DNA from: Candidatus Zixiibacteriota bacterium
Lineage (GTDB): Bacteria > Zixibacteria > MSB-5A5 > DG-27
Direction: 5' to 3'
Assembly: GCA_030605835.1 (NCBI GenBank)
Contig: JAUWHO010000027.1
Span: 1-64,000, forward strand
DNA: 64,000 nucleotides
A program made the position numbers and the translations under genes. Of this stretch, positions 29,697 to 40,025 are shown piece by piece; position 1 is the first letter of the stretch, and each line of letters starts with the position of its first letter. The notes under the pieces are model-generated. The model searched no databases. It saw nothing but the letters and a program-made list of their open reading frames with translations, and was not told the origin of the DNA.

Positions 29697-30193
29697 CAGT
29701 GAGGCAGGGTTTGCCGACGACAGAACCGCTAGCTGCCACCTCGACCCGCAGGGCGCTGGTGGCAAGATTCCTGGCAACCGCCTGCTTTTCCGGTCACCTC
29801 CCCCTTGCCCCCGGCACCTGGGGAGCGCTTCTGGCTTCAGGATTGGCCTATCTCTTCTTGCCGAGCTATTGGGTGTGGCAACTCTCAGTGATATTTGCTA
29901 TATTTCTCTTAGGTGTATGGGCTTCGAGTGAAGCGGAGAAATTATACGGTCACGATGGTCGCCCGATTGTGATTGACGAGGTGTCAGGGATACTGGTGGC
30001 CCTTTTCCTTCTACCTCAAACCGTTGTCCTATATTTAGTTGCCTTTATTCTCTTTAGATTCTTCGACATAGTTAAACCGGCGCCTTCTCGGCGCCTGGAA
30101 TCTCTGCCGGGCGGGTGGGGGGTAATGATGGATGACCTAGTGGCTGGAGTCTATGCTTTTGTGGGTATGCGGCTTCTGTTGCTCTTGAGATGA
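29693..30193 (+). CDS. pgpA: Phosphatidylglycerophosphatase A
   Basis: PLAPGTWGALLA, IVIDEVSG, FRFFDIVKPAPSRRLESLPGGWGVMMDDLVAGVYA; overlaps pgsA by 4 bp. Confidence 0.95.
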   Translation: MTVRQGLPTTEPLAATSTRRALVARFLATACFSGHLPLAPGTWGALLASGLAYLFLPSYWVWQLSVIFAIFLLGVWASSEAEKLYGHDGRPIVIDEVSGILVALFLLPQTVVLYLVAFILFRFFDIVKPAPSRRLESLPGGWGVMMDDLVAGVYAFVGMRLLLLLR

Positions 30194-30322
30194 AGGGAGA
30201 TCGAGGAGGCACGACCGGTAATTGCGGCAGTTAGAGTTTGTCCGTCGTTGCACTAGTTGGCCGAAATGGTCAAAGCGGCATCGGCTCAGTTCAGCTTGCA
30301 GATTTAGAGGAGAAGAGGAAAA

Positions 30323-31231
30323 ATGACAGCGTTGAAAAAAACCGCCCTGGTTCTAATCCTGGCGCTCGCCTGGTTTACGATCTCCAGTGCAGGAGACCCG
30401 TCCCGACTCAGTCGGGAGTGGAAAAAGTCGGCCGATCTGGGGTTGGCCCTAACCCAAAGCAACTATAACGATGCCTGGACCGGTGGGGAGGCGGGGGCAA
30501 TAATCTGGGTGTTCAATGCAAATCTGACCGCCGAGAAGCAACTGAGCTCTAAGATGAATACCGCAAATGCGGTAAAACTATCCTTCGGGCAGAGCCACAT
30601 CCAGGATAAGGAGTCCAAGGAATGGGCCAAGCCTGAAAAATCCTCCGATCGGATTTTCCTAGAATCGGTTATGCGTTTCACTCTGGGCGGATATGTCGAT
30701 CCCTATCTGGGCTTCACCTTTGACAGCCAGTTCCTGGACGCCAGCGTGACGGAGGTCAAGCGGTATGTCAATCCCATCCTTCTGACGGAGTCGGCTGGTA
30801 TATCTCGCCTGTTCGCGGAAACGGAAAACTCGAAGCTACTGTCGCGCTTGGGGTTTGCGCTTCGTCAACACCTGGACAATACCGTCGTAAGCATCATACC
30901 AGAGGAGACCAAGAGGGAAACCACCACCGACAGCGGCCTCGAATGGGTTACCGACTTCAATCACACCTTTTCCGAAGGACGGATGAACTACGTCACCAAA
31001 CTTCGTCTCTTTCAGGCTTTCTTCAACTCCGAGAAGGAGGAACTGCAGGCACAGGGCAAAAAAGACTACTGGAAAGCCACGGATATGGCCTGGGAGAATA
31101 CCGTGTCGGCGGCGGTCTCCAAATATATCCAGGTCTCCCTGTTTCTGGAACTGCTCTACGATAAGGAGATTGACAAGCGCGGTCGCTTCAGACAGACCCT
31201 GGCTCTGGGGCTGGCGTACAAGATGTTCTGA
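30323..31231 (+). CDS. DUF3078-like outer-membrane protein
   Basis: Signal peptide; ALTQSNYNDAWTGGEAGAIIWVFNANL; aromatic C-terminus. Confidence 0.75.
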   Translation: MTALKKTALVLILALAWFTISSAGDPSRLSREWKKSADLGLALTQSNYNDAWTGGEAGAIIWVFNANLTAEKQLSSKMNTANAVKLSFGQSHIQDKESKEWAKPEKSSDRIFLESVMRFTLGGYVDPYLGFTFDSQFLDASVTEVKRYVNPILLTESAGISRLFAETENSKLLSRLGFALRQHLDNTVVSIIPEETKRETTTDSGLEWVTDFNHTFSEGRMNYVTKLRLFQAFFNSEKEELQAQGKKDYWKATDMAWENTVSAAVSKYIQVSLFLELLYDKEIDKRGRFRQTLALGLAYKMF

Positions 31232-31315
31232 GTTTAGGAGGGTTTAGAAAATGGGTCTATCCATACGGGCCCTGACTTGGATTGACTTACAAACCGTTCA
31301 AAAAGAGAGGATGTC

Positions 31316-32137
31316 ATGACGGAATCTGTAGTTGATCAATTGGTCGCTTTTAGCACCACATATGGCCTGAAGGTTATTGGCGCGATCCTACTTCTAATCC
31401 TGGGGCGGATTGCGGCGGGTCTGGCACGAAAAATCGTAAAGAGAATGCTGGACAGGACCAAAACCGATCCCGCCATAGTCTCGTTCGCCGGCAGTTTCAC
31501 CTACGTACTCATTCTGACCTTCGTGGTCTTGGCAGCTTTGGCCCAATTCGGGATTCAGACTGCTTCATTTATAGCGATCCTGGGTGCAGCTGGCTTTGCG
31601 GTTGGCTTTGCCCTGCAGGGGTCGTTGGCGAATTTCGCCGCGGGCGTCTTGGTCTTGGTATTACGTCCCTATAAGGTGGGCGACTACATCGATGCTGCGG
31701 GTGTGGCCGGCACCGTGAAAGAGATCAGGCTCTTTACCACCGTGTTAGCCACGCCGGACAACATCAAGATCATGGTGCCAAACGGCAAAATCTACGGGGA
31801 TATCATCAAGAACATCTCCGCCTATGATACCAGGAGGGTGAACCTCACAATCGGTATCGGTTATGGTTCTTCCATCCAGAAGGCATTTGAAGTCCTCATG
31901 ATGCTCATCAAGGGGGACACGAGAATACTTTCGGACCCAGCCCCCCAGGTCGCGGTTTCGGAACTGGCGGATTCCAGCGTGAATCTCATGGTTCATGCCT
32001 GGGTAAGGAAAGAAGATTATTGGCCGGTGAGGCTTGAGCTAACACGCAAAATCAAGGAGGCCTTCGACGCCAACGGGATTGAGATACCCTTCCCCCAACA
32101 GGTGGTGCACTTGATTTCGACGGAGAGCGAAAATTGA
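31316..32137 (+). CDS. MscS-family small-conductance mechanosensitive channel
   Basis: GAAGFAVGFALQGSLANFAAGVLVLVLRPYKVGDYI. Confidence 0.95.
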   Translation: MTESVVDQLVAFSTTYGLKVIGAILLLILGRIAAGLARKIVKRMLDRTKTDPAIVSFAGSFTYVLILTFVVLAALAQFGIQTASFIAILGAAGFAVGFALQGSLANFAAGVLVLVLRPYKVGDYIDAAGVAGTVKEIRLFTTVLATPDNIKIMVPNGKIYGDIIKNISAYDTRRVNLTIGIGYGSSIQKAFEVLMMLIKGDTRILSDPAPQVAVSELADSSVNLMVHAWVRKEDYWPVRLELTRKIKEAFDANGIEIPFPQQVVHLISTESEN

Positions 32138-32298
32138 AGCTGCGCATGTAATTCAGTGGACAGGTCAAGGGAAGATAGCTAACTTGACGATGGCTTTAAG
32201 GGAACACCGCTTCGCCCAATGGGTTCGGGGAGTCAACCTCTTTGGCCGGAAGGCGGCGTGGAGACGATCACATAATAAGCCAAGGGGTATGAACCGTT

Positions 32299-34479
32299 AT
32301 GAATAGGCTGCTGATCGTTTCGAACAGATTGCCTGTCAGCATCCAGAAGAGGAAGGGGGAGCTGCACTTCTCCCGCAGCGTCGGTGGGGTGGCCACCGGT
32401 CTGGCTTCGTTCTACGAATCATACAACAGCGTCTGGATAGGGTGGCCCGGGGTTTCGCTGAGCGAGATGAAGGGAGAGAAGAGCGAGGTCGAGAAGAGAC
32501 TGATGTCGGCGTTCAAGTGCCACCCGGTTTTCCTCTCCCCAAACGATATCGAGAAGTACTATCATGGCTTCAGCAATAAGACCCTCTGGCCCCTGTGCCA
32601 CTACTTCACCCAGTATGCGGTCCACGACAAAAGCTTCTGGCAAGCTTACAAACGCGTCAACAGGCACTTTTGTGACGCCGTTTTGGAAATCGTAAGGCCC
32701 GGGGACATCGTCTGGGTGCATGATTACCATCTGATGCTCCTTCCCAGGCTGTTGAGGGAGAAGCTGCCGGATCTCACCATCGGCTATTTCCATCACATAC
32801 CTTTTCCCTCCTTTGAGCTGTTTCGCTTACTTCCCTGGCGTCTGGAGATCTTAGAGGGTCTTTTAGGAGCGGACGTTGTCGGTTTCCACACCTATGATTA
32901 CGGCCGACACTTCTTAAGCAGCGTGCATCGTTTGTTGGGCTGCGAATACAGTATGGGTCAGGTCACGGTGGGCGATCGCATCGTTAGGGTAGACGCCTTC
33001 CCGATGGGGATAGACTACGAGCGATTCTCGAAAGCCAGCGCCGATCCCGAGGTGAGAAGAGAGATAAATAAGTTCCGAAAGAAAATCGAAGACCGTAAAG
33101 TAATCCTATCCATTGACCGTCTGGACTATACCAAGGGGATTCCTGAACGTCTGGAGGCCTTCCACACTTTTCTGAAGAGAAATCCAGAGTATAAGGAGAA
33201 AGTGATCTTTATCCTGGTGGCGGTGCCCTCCCGATCACAGGTGGAACTTTACAGATTGCTGAAAACCCAGGTAGATGAACTTACTGGCAAGATCAATGGA
33301 GAGCATGGGACTATTGGTTGGATGCCGATCTGGTATCTTTACCGCCTGCTGCGTTTTCCCACTCTGGCGGCCCTTTACAGCATTGCGGACGTCGCCGTTG
33401 TCACCCCTCTCAGGGATGGAATGAATCTCATTGCGAAAGAATACGTGGCCACCAAAAGGGAGGGGAAAGGGGTTTTGGTACTCAGTGAGATGGCCGGAGC
33501 CGCAAAAGAATTGGGGGAGGCGATAATAGTCAACCCCAACAACAACGAAGAGGTAACAGGTGCTATAGAGAAAGCCCTGGAGATGCCAGAGGAGGAACAG
33601 ATAGAGCGCAATAGGGTGATGCAGAAGCGGATTCAGCGGTATAATGTAGTACGATGGTCGGAGGAGTTCATAAATAGACTGATTTACACCAAAAGGCTCC
33701 AGAAGGAGCTGCGCGCCAAGATACTGACTTCCCAAATGCAAAGGAAATTGATCGCCGATTATGGTAAAGGTAGAAGGCGACTGTTACTGCTAGATTATGA
33801 TGGCACTCTGGTTCCCTTTTACGGAGAACCAGAGAAGGCAAAGCCTGGAGAGGAGCTTTTAAAGTTGCTCCGAGAACTTGCCGAAAATCCGAAAAATGAG
33901 GTAGTGCTCATAAGCGGGCGCTACAAAGACACCTTACAGAAGTGGTTCGGCAGGTTAGACCTCGGTCTTGTAGCTGAACACGGTGTATGGGTAAAAGAAA
34001 AAGAATGGGAGATGATAGAGCCGTTGACCAACGAGTGGAAGGAGGAGATACACCAAATCCTTGAGCTGTCTACGGATAGAACTCCCGGCTCTTTCATTGA
34101 GGAGAAGGATTATTCCCTCGTCTGGCATTATCGAAAAGCCGATCCCGAACTAAGCTCCATGCGAGTGAGGGAACTGATAGATGAGCTCGTAAATCTCACC
34201 GCCAATCTCAATCTCCAGGTGTTGGAGGGGAGCAAAGTGGTCGAAATCAAGAACGTGGGCGTAAACAAGGGTCGGGCGGCACTGCGCTGGATCGCCAAGG
34301 AGGAGTGGGATTTCCTTCTGGCAGTCGGGGATGACTGGACCGACGAGGACCTCTTCGGTGCTGTTCCCGAGGCGGCTTATTCCATCAAGGTGGGCCTGAG
34401 ACCCTCTCTGGCCAAGTTCAATTTGGAAACCCCAAAGAGTGTGCTTTCACTGTTGAAGGAACTCGCTTCGAAAGGTTGA
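32299..34479 (+). CDS. Bifunctional trehalose-6-phosphate synthase (GT20)/trehalose-phosphatase (HAD)
   Basis: LLIVSNRLPVSI...VGGVATGL, WVHDYHLMLLP, RDGMNLIAKEYVA; C-terminal LLLLDYDGTLVPF and AVGDDWTDEDLF. Confidence 0.97.
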   Translation: MNRLLIVSNRLPVSIQKRKGELHFSRSVGGVATGLASFYESYNSVWIGWPGVSLSEMKGEKSEVEKRLMSAFKCHPVFLSPNDIEKYYHGFSNKTLWPLCHYFTQYAVHDKSFWQAYKRVNRHFCDAVLEIVRPGDIVWVHDYHLMLLPRLLREKLPDLTIGYFHHIPFPSFELFRLLPWRLEILEGLLGADVVGFHTYDYGRHFLSSVHRLLGCEYSMGQVTVGDRIVRVDAFPMGIDYERFSKASADPEVRREINKFRKKIEDRKVILSIDRLDYTKGIPERLEAFHTFLKRNPEYKEKVIFILVAVPSRSQVELYRLLKTQVDELTGKINGEHGTIGWMPIWYLYRLLRFPTLAALYSIADVAVVTPLRDGMNLIAKEYVATKREGKGVLVLSEMAGAAKELGEAIIVNPNNNEEVTGAIEKALEMPEEEQIERNRVMQKRIQRYNVVRWSEEFINRLIYTKRLQKELRAKILTSQMQRKLIADYGKGRRRLLLLDYDGTLVPFYGEPEKAKPGEELLKLLRELAENPKNEVVLISGRYKDTLQKWFGRLDLGLVAEHGVWVKEKEWEMIEPLTNEWKEEIHQILELSTDRTPGSFIEEKDYSLVWHYRKADPELSSMRVRELIDELVNLTANLNLQVLEGSKVVEIKNVGVNKGRAALRWIAKEEWDFLLAVGDDWTDEDLFGAVPEAAYSIKVGLRPSLAKFNLETPKSVLSLLKELASKG

Positions 34480-34482
34480 GAC

Positions 34483-35691
34483 ATGCTGAGTCTGGAGAAC
34501 TACCGCGACATTGCGGGGGTAGAGGTGTTGGGCGAGATATACCGCAAGGCCCGGAAGCTGTACGGAAAACACATCCTGCACATCAACTCCACCTATCAGG
34601 GGGGTGGTGTGGCCGAGATCCTAAACAGCTTAGTCCCGCTCATGAACGATATAGGAATTGATGCCGGCTGGAGAACCCTACACGGCAATCCTGATTTTTT
34701 CACCATAACCAAGAAATTCCACAATGCCCTTCAGGGGGACTCACTGAATCTGACGGCGACGAAGAAACGCCTGTATGTCCAGGCCAACGAGGCCTTCTCC
34801 ACATTTACCCACATAGACCATGATTGCGTGATCATACACGATCCCCAACCTCTCCCCCTGATCAAATTCTCCAGAAACCGACGACCCTGGATTTGGAGAT
34901 GCCACATCGACCTGTCACATCCCAACAGCCAGCTATGGGATTTTCTCACCTCATTCATACTCAGATATCACCTGGTGGTGATCTCCAGTGAGAACTACAA
35001 GAGAAATGGGTTCCCGGTGGAGCAGAGGATCATTCAACCCGCCATCGATCCCCTCACCGCCAAGAACAAGGAGCTCTCCGACAGAGACATCTCCAAATAT
35101 CTCAGAAAGTTTGGCATAAAGACGGACAAGCCCATAATCAGTCAGGTATCAAGATTTGACAAGTGGAAAGACCCCGAGGGTGTAATAAGCATATATAAGC
35201 GTGTCAGAGAGAAAGTCGACTGCAGGTTGGTGATGTCTGGAGGGGTGGCGACAGACGATCCGGAAGGCCCAAAGATTTACGAGAGATTGCACCAGAAGGG
35301 GGGGGAGTTGATAGACAAGGGAGATGTAGTCCTCATAATCCCTGAGAACGACATTTTCGTAAACGCCTTGCAGCGGAAATCGGCGGTGGTCATTCAGAAA
35401 TCGATCCGGGAAGGCTTTTGCCTGGCGGTGACCGAGGCTCTCTGGAAGGGAACCCCGGTCGTAGCCTCAAATGTGGGCGGGATACCGCTTCAGATAAAGG
35501 ACGGCGAAAACGGCTTTCTGGTGCAACCTCGTGATGTCAAAGGGTTTGCAGAGAGGACCATAAGGCTGTTGAAGAATCCTGATCTGGCAAAGAAAATGGG
35601 TGAAGAGGCTACGGAGACCGTCAGGAAGAAGTTCCTCATAACGCGGCTGCTGATCGATTACCTGGACTTGCTGGCGGAGGTAATACACTAA
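34483..35691 (+). CDS. treT: GT4 trehalose synthase/phosphorylase-like glycosyltransferase (TreT family)
   Basis: HINSTYQGGGVAEILNSLVPLMNDIGIDAGWRTLHG, WIWRCHIDLSHPN, SIREGFCLAVTEALWKGTPVVAS; 3 bp after the T6P synthase gene. Confidence 0.9.
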   Translation: MLSLENYRDIAGVEVLGEIYRKARKLYGKHILHINSTYQGGGVAEILNSLVPLMNDIGIDAGWRTLHGNPDFFTITKKFHNALQGDSLNLTATKKRLYVQANEAFSTFTHIDHDCVIIHDPQPLPLIKFSRNRRPWIWRCHIDLSHPNSQLWDFLTSFILRYHLVVISSENYKRNGFPVEQRIIQPAIDPLTAKNKELSDRDISKYLRKFGIKTDKPIISQVSRFDKWKDPEGVISIYKRVREKVDCRLVMSGGVATDDPEGPKIYERLHQKGGELIDKGDVVLIIPENDIFVNALQRKSAVVIQKSIREGFCLAVTEALWKGTPVVASNVGGIPLQIKDGENGFLVQPRDVKGFAERTIRLLKNPDLAKKMGEEATETVRKKFLITRLLIDYLDLLAEVIH

Positions 35692-35786
35692 AGCGGTGTG
35701 ACCCTCGAAGTTGGGTGGTTCCTCTTTATCAATTACAGACGACTCCAAAATCATTACGCAATTGGTTGTAAATAGGGAAGGTTAAG

Positions 35787-36872
35787 ATGTTTGAAGCTAT
35801 TTTCCATCAGACCCTCTTCGGAAATCGGATTCTGGACTATCTCATTTGCCTGGCGATTTTCGTAGTTGGCTTTTTCGTCGTTAGAATCTTAAGAGCGATC
35901 GTTTTCAAACGACTTGAAAAATGGGCCGAGAAAACCTCCATCACCTTAGACGATTTCTTACTTGTCATTGTTGAGAGGACCTTGGTGCCCCTACTCTATT
36001 TTGGCGTCTTCTATTTCGGTCTTCGCAGCCTGACCTTACACCCCAACTTCGACAGGACCATCGAGGTTTTAGGGATGTTGCTCCTGACGGTGCTGGGGGT
36101 CCGCTTCGTGGCGGGAATAGTCGAATACACCATTAAGGATATCTGGCTCAAGAAGCATCATCACATCGCCAGGGAGGAAACGGTCAAAGGGCTTCTTCCG
36201 GCCGTTAAGGTCGTCATCTGGGGGCTTGCCATCGTTTTTCTCTTAGACAATCTCGGCTTAAAGATCTCGACGGTGGTTGCTGGTTTGGGCATTGGCGGTA
36301 TTGCTATTGCTTTGGCCTCGCAGACACTTCTGAAGGACCTCTTCAGTTACTTTAGCATCTTGATGGACCGGCCCTTTGAAGTTGGTGATTTCCTCATTCT
36401 GGGAGACTATTTAGGGACGGTTGAGCATATCGGGATCAAGACCACCCGGCTCCGCAGCTTAAGTGGAGAGCAAATAGTCATCTCCAATACCGACCTCACC
36501 GATTCCCGGGTGCGCAACTACAAGAGGATGGGCAGACGCCGGGTGCTTTTCAGACTTGGAGTCACGTATCAAACCAAACTAGAGCAGCTAAAGGAGATCC
36601 CCACAGTAATCAAAGCGGTCATAGAAAAGATTGAGGAGACCGCCTACGACCGCGCCCACTTCGCCTCCTATGGAGATTTCAGCCTTATCTTCGAGACGGT
36701 TTACTACGTGCTCGACAGGGATTACAACAAATATATGAACATCCAGCAGGAGATCAACTTCGCCATCAACGAGGAGTTCACAAAGCGGGGAATTGAATTC
36801 GCATATCCGACCCAGACATTATTCCTAAGTCAGACTCAAGGAAGCGAAGCCGCTAATCCCAAAACTGATTAG
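35787..36872 (+). CDS. MscS-family mechanosensitive channel, second paralogue
   Basis: TVVAGLGIGGIAIALASQTLLKDLFSYFSILMDRPFEVGDFL. Confidence 0.95.
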   Translation: MFEAIFHQTLFGNRILDYLICLAIFVVGFFVVRILRAIVFKRLEKWAEKTSITLDDFLLVIVERTLVPLLYFGVFYFGLRSLTLHPNFDRTIEVLGMLLLTVLGVRFVAGIVEYTIKDIWLKKHHHIAREETVKGLLPAVKVVIWGLAIVFLLDNLGLKISTVVAGLGIGGIAIALASQTLLKDLFSYFSILMDRPFEVGDFLILGDYLGTVEHIGIKTTRLRSLSGEQIVISNTDLTDSRVRNYKRMGRRRVLFRLGVTYQTKLEQLKEIPTVIKAVIEKIEETAYDRAHFASYGDFSLIFETVYYVLDRDYNKYMNIQQEINFAINEEFTKRGIEFAYPTQTLFLSQTQGSEAANPKTD

Positions 36873-36998
36873 ACCATAATCTCTCGCGGATAAACGGAGA
36901 TAATCATCATTTTTTGCCGGACTTCTGGCTGTTGCAACTCTTGTTGCCATTGCTTATATTCTTGCGGTAGTTTGGAATCTTCAAGGAGAAGTGAATAT

Positions 36999-37164
36999 CA
37001 TGACGGCGAAAGTCTTCTCCATTATCCCGGCCTCTGCTAAGACCGTGATATTTGTAACTGACCGCACAAAGGTTGTGTATATCCCCACAAAGGACGGTTA
37101 CTCAGTCTTACTAAGCCCCAAACACCCGGAGGAAATGATAAACTGGATGGAAGAGCTTTGGTGA
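36999..37164 (+). CDS. Small hypothetical ORF, possible remnant of a PH-like domain membrane protein
   Basis: MTAKVFSIIPASAKTVIFVTDRTKVVYIPTKDGYSVLLSPKHPEEMINWMEELW; upstream in-frame hydrophobic stretch FFAGLLAVATLVAIAYILAVVW preceded by a stop; not in the supplied ORF track. Confidence 0.35.
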
Positions 37165-37189
37165 ACTCAGAGCTCAGCGAAACCTACCA

Positions 37190-38653
37190 ATGGTGACTGT
37201 GGCAAGAAATATCGGGTTGTTCATATGCTGTGCTTGGTTCTTCCTGCTCTGTTGCAGAGGGACACACGTTACAGTCTCAACAACGGCGGATCTACGACAC
37301 ATCGTCACACATACCATGCCATCGGTTGTTTTTCTCAACATCTATGACGAGCGGGACAAACATATAGCTAGTGGAAGTGGGTTCTTCATAAACAGCGATG
37401 GCTATGTCATAACAAACAGGCACGTTATGCAAGGAGCAAGCCGCGCTGATGCTAAGACCATTGATGGCAAAGTTCACTCGGTGAATGGTGTGCTTGCGGA
37501 AGACAGAGAGGCAGATCTGATACTCCTATCTGTCAACATCACAGGTAGCGCTATCACCCCTCTCTCGGCAAGCTCAGCTGAGCCCGAAATCGGAGAAAGG
37601 ATCCTGGTGATTGGCAGCCCACTGGGCCTCGAGAGATCTGTATCAGATGGAATCGTGTCAGCAGTTCGCGACTACCCGGTTTTTGGGAAAGTGATCCAGA
37701 TCACAGCGCCCATGTCGGAGGGTTCCAGTGGCGGCCCCGTTGTCAATATGAAAGGCAAGGTGATTGGGGTTGCGACCTTTCAGAAAGTCAAGGGCCAGAA
37801 CCTCAATTTCGCCGTACCCATTGAACGCGTCGCGAACCTGACCCCCGCGGAGCCCAAGACACTGGTGGAATGGCGGCGAGGCACACTAGAGGAATGGCTT
37901 GCCTCAGCAGAGGGATACCATTTCAAGGGTCTCATCTTTCTCTGGATAGAGGATCATAGGGAAGCTCTCACTCAATTTGAGAAGGCAATTGAAAAGCAAC
38001 CACATTGGGCTGAAGCGTATTTTGCCGCGGGATACTGCAATGCAATGGTAGGTTGCTACCTGGCAGCTATAGAACACCTGAAAAAGGCAGTCCAGCACAA
38101 GCCGCATTTCGTAGAGGCGTACATCAATTTGGGTGCAGCCTACGCGGAGTTGGGTCGGTATGAAGAAGCCATGGAGTCTTATGAACACGCACTGCGGCTT
38201 GACCCCAACAACGCAGACCTGCACAATAACTTGGGTGTTGTGTACGGTAAGCTCAAGCTCTATGAGAAGGAGATAGAGTTCTACAGACGGGCGGTGAGGC
38301 TGGATGCTAACTTGGTAGATACGCACATTAATCTGGGAGTAGTTTACGGTGACATTGGCTGCTTCGAGGAGGCTCTGGAATCTTACAAACAGGCGGTACG
38401 CATAGACCCTGATAATGCTGACGCTCAGTACGGTGTTGGATGGGCCTACTGTAATCTAGGCCGTGTTAATGAGGCCGTTGCTCCCTTGCAGCAAGCTGTC
38501 CATCTCAAGCCAGATTACGGGAAAGCACACCTCACATTGGGTGAGGTCTATCTTACGATTGGGGACAGACAGTCTGCCCTTGAGGAGTATAAGATACTGA
38601 AGGATTTGGATTTAGTTTTGGCCAACCAGTTGTTTGGTCTCATCTACAAGTGA
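37190..38653 (+). CDS. HtrA-like trypsin-type serine protease fused to TPR repeats
   Basis: Triad motifs VITNRHVM (H), DREADLILL (D), MSEGSSGGPVVNMKGKVIGV (S), followed by TPR units such as EAYINLGAAYAELGRYEEAMESYEHALRLDP. Confidence 0.93.
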   Translation: MVTVARNIGLFICCAWFFLLCCRGTHVTVSTTADLRHIVTHTMPSVVFLNIYDERDKHIASGSGFFINSDGYVITNRHVMQGASRADAKTIDGKVHSVNGVLAEDREADLILLSVNITGSAITPLSASSAEPEIGERILVIGSPLGLERSVSDGIVSAVRDYPVFGKVIQITAPMSEGSSGGPVVNMKGKVIGVATFQKVKGQNLNFAVPIERVANLTPAEPKTLVEWRRGTLEEWLASAEGYHFKGLIFLWIEDHREALTQFEKAIEKQPHWAEAYFAAGYCNAMVGCYLAAIEHLKKAVQHKPHFVEAYINLGAAYAELGRYEEAMESYEHALRLDPNNADLHNNLGVVYGKLKLYEKEIEFYRRAVRLDANLVDTHINLGVVYGDIGCFEEALESYKQAVRIDPDNADAQYGVGWAYCNLGRVNEAVAPLQQAVHLKPDYGKAHLTLGEVYLTIGDRQSALEEYKILKDLDLVLANQLFGLIYK

Positions 38654-38758
38654 CGTGTGTTTAGTGTGCGTTTACTTACAGGACACACGAGACCACTCGA
38701 CGCCACACGGAACCGCCCGGACTCATAGGACTGTGACTAGGTTGCGATTCCCCGAGCT

Positions 38759-40000
38759 ATGACCGCTGAAATCATAACCATAGGTGATGAGCTTTTGTAC
38801 GGGCAGACTGTCGATACCAACTCTGCTTATCTCGGAGAGAGGCTCACCGCTTTGGGGATTGAGGTCAAATACAAGAGCGCCGTCGGGGACGACGTCAAAC
38901 AGATTGTGGATGCCATCAAGCTGGCAATGAAGCGCAGTGACCTTGTCATCACAACCGGCGGCTTAGGTCCCACCCCGGATGATGTCTCAAAGAAGGCAAT
39001 CTGTGACCACTTCGGGAGAAAGCTCGTGCTCTACGAAGATATCCTCAGGAAAGTTGAGAGCTGGTATGCCAAGAAGGGCGTCGAGATGCCGGCAATCGTC
39101 CGGAATCAGGCACTCCTCCCCGAAGGCACCAGACCCCTGAGCAACGACTGGGGCACCGCACCCGGAATCTTCCTTGAGGAGAAAGAGAAGCTTTTCTTCG
39201 CCCTCCCCGGAGTCCCCATCGAGATGGAAAGGATCTTCGACAATGGCATAGTCCCGATATTGAAAGAGAGAATCCCCAGCGGAAGGGTCATAGCCTTCAG
39301 AAAGATCCGAACCGCCGGAATCAGCGAAGCTCGTCTCCACGAAAAACTGTCTTCGATTCTTGAAGAAAGTGGAGATGTTGGAATTGCCTTTCTCCCCACC
39401 AGCTCCGGCGTTGACCTGCGACTCACCATAAAGAGCAACAATCCCACCGAAGCCCAGAGGAAGCTGGACGACTTTGAGAAGAAGATTCAAGGGAAGCTGG
39501 AGAAATACATTTACGGGACTGGTGAGGAAACCCTCGAGAAGGCAGTCGGGGACTTGCTCCGCGAGAAGAGACTGACCGTGGCAGTTGCCGAATCCTGCAC
39601 TGGTGGGCTTCTGGGGAAGAAGATCACCAATGTCTCCGGCAGTTCAGACTATTTCCTAGGCGGCGTGATTTCTTACTCCGATGAACTGAAAATGAAACTT
39701 CTCGGTGTCCCCAAAGAGGTCCTGGAAAAAGAGGGAGCGGTTTCGGAAAAGTGCGCTCTCTCGATGGCAGAAGGGGTAAGGAGACTCACCGGGGCAGACT
39801 ATGGCATCTCTATCACGGGAATTGCGGGCCCGACCGGAGGAACTGTCGATAAGCCGGTCGGCTTAGTCTATATCGGAATTGCAGGTGACGAGGGAAGCTC
39901 CGCCCGAAAATACGTCTTTACAAAAGAGCGCGAGTTGAACCGTGAGCTTTCGGCACAGACAGCCCTGAATCTCTTGAGATTGGAATTGACACAGTCGTAA
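38759..40000 (+). CDS. cinA: CinA family competence/damage-inducible protein (MoCF domain + NMN amidohydrolase domain)
   Basis: AEIITIGDELLYGQTVDTNSAYL, TTGGLGPTPDDVSK, VAESCTGGLLGKKITNVSGSSDYFLGGVISYS, GIAGPTGGTVDKPVGLV. Confidence 0.97.
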   Translation: MTAEIITIGDELLYGQTVDTNSAYLGERLTALGIEVKYKSAVGDDVKQIVDAIKLAMKRSDLVITTGGLGPTPDDVSKKAICDHFGRKLVLYEDILRKVESWYAKKGVEMPAIVRNQALLPEGTRPLSNDWGTAPGIFLEEKEKLFFALPGVPIEMERIFDNGIVPILKERIPSGRVIAFRKIRTAGISEARLHEKLSSILEESGDVGIAFLPTSSGVDLRLTIKSNNPTEAQRKLDDFEKKIQGKLEKYIYGTGEETLEKAVGDLLREKRLTVAVAESCTGGLLGKKITNVSGSSDYFLGGVISYSDELKMKLLGVPKEVLEKEGAVSEKCALSMAEGVRRLTGADYGISITGIAGPTGGTVDKPVGLVYIGIAGDEGSSARKYVFTKERELNRELSAQTALNLLRLELTQS

Positions 40001-40025
40001 CTAACCCCCATTCTGGAGAGTATAT

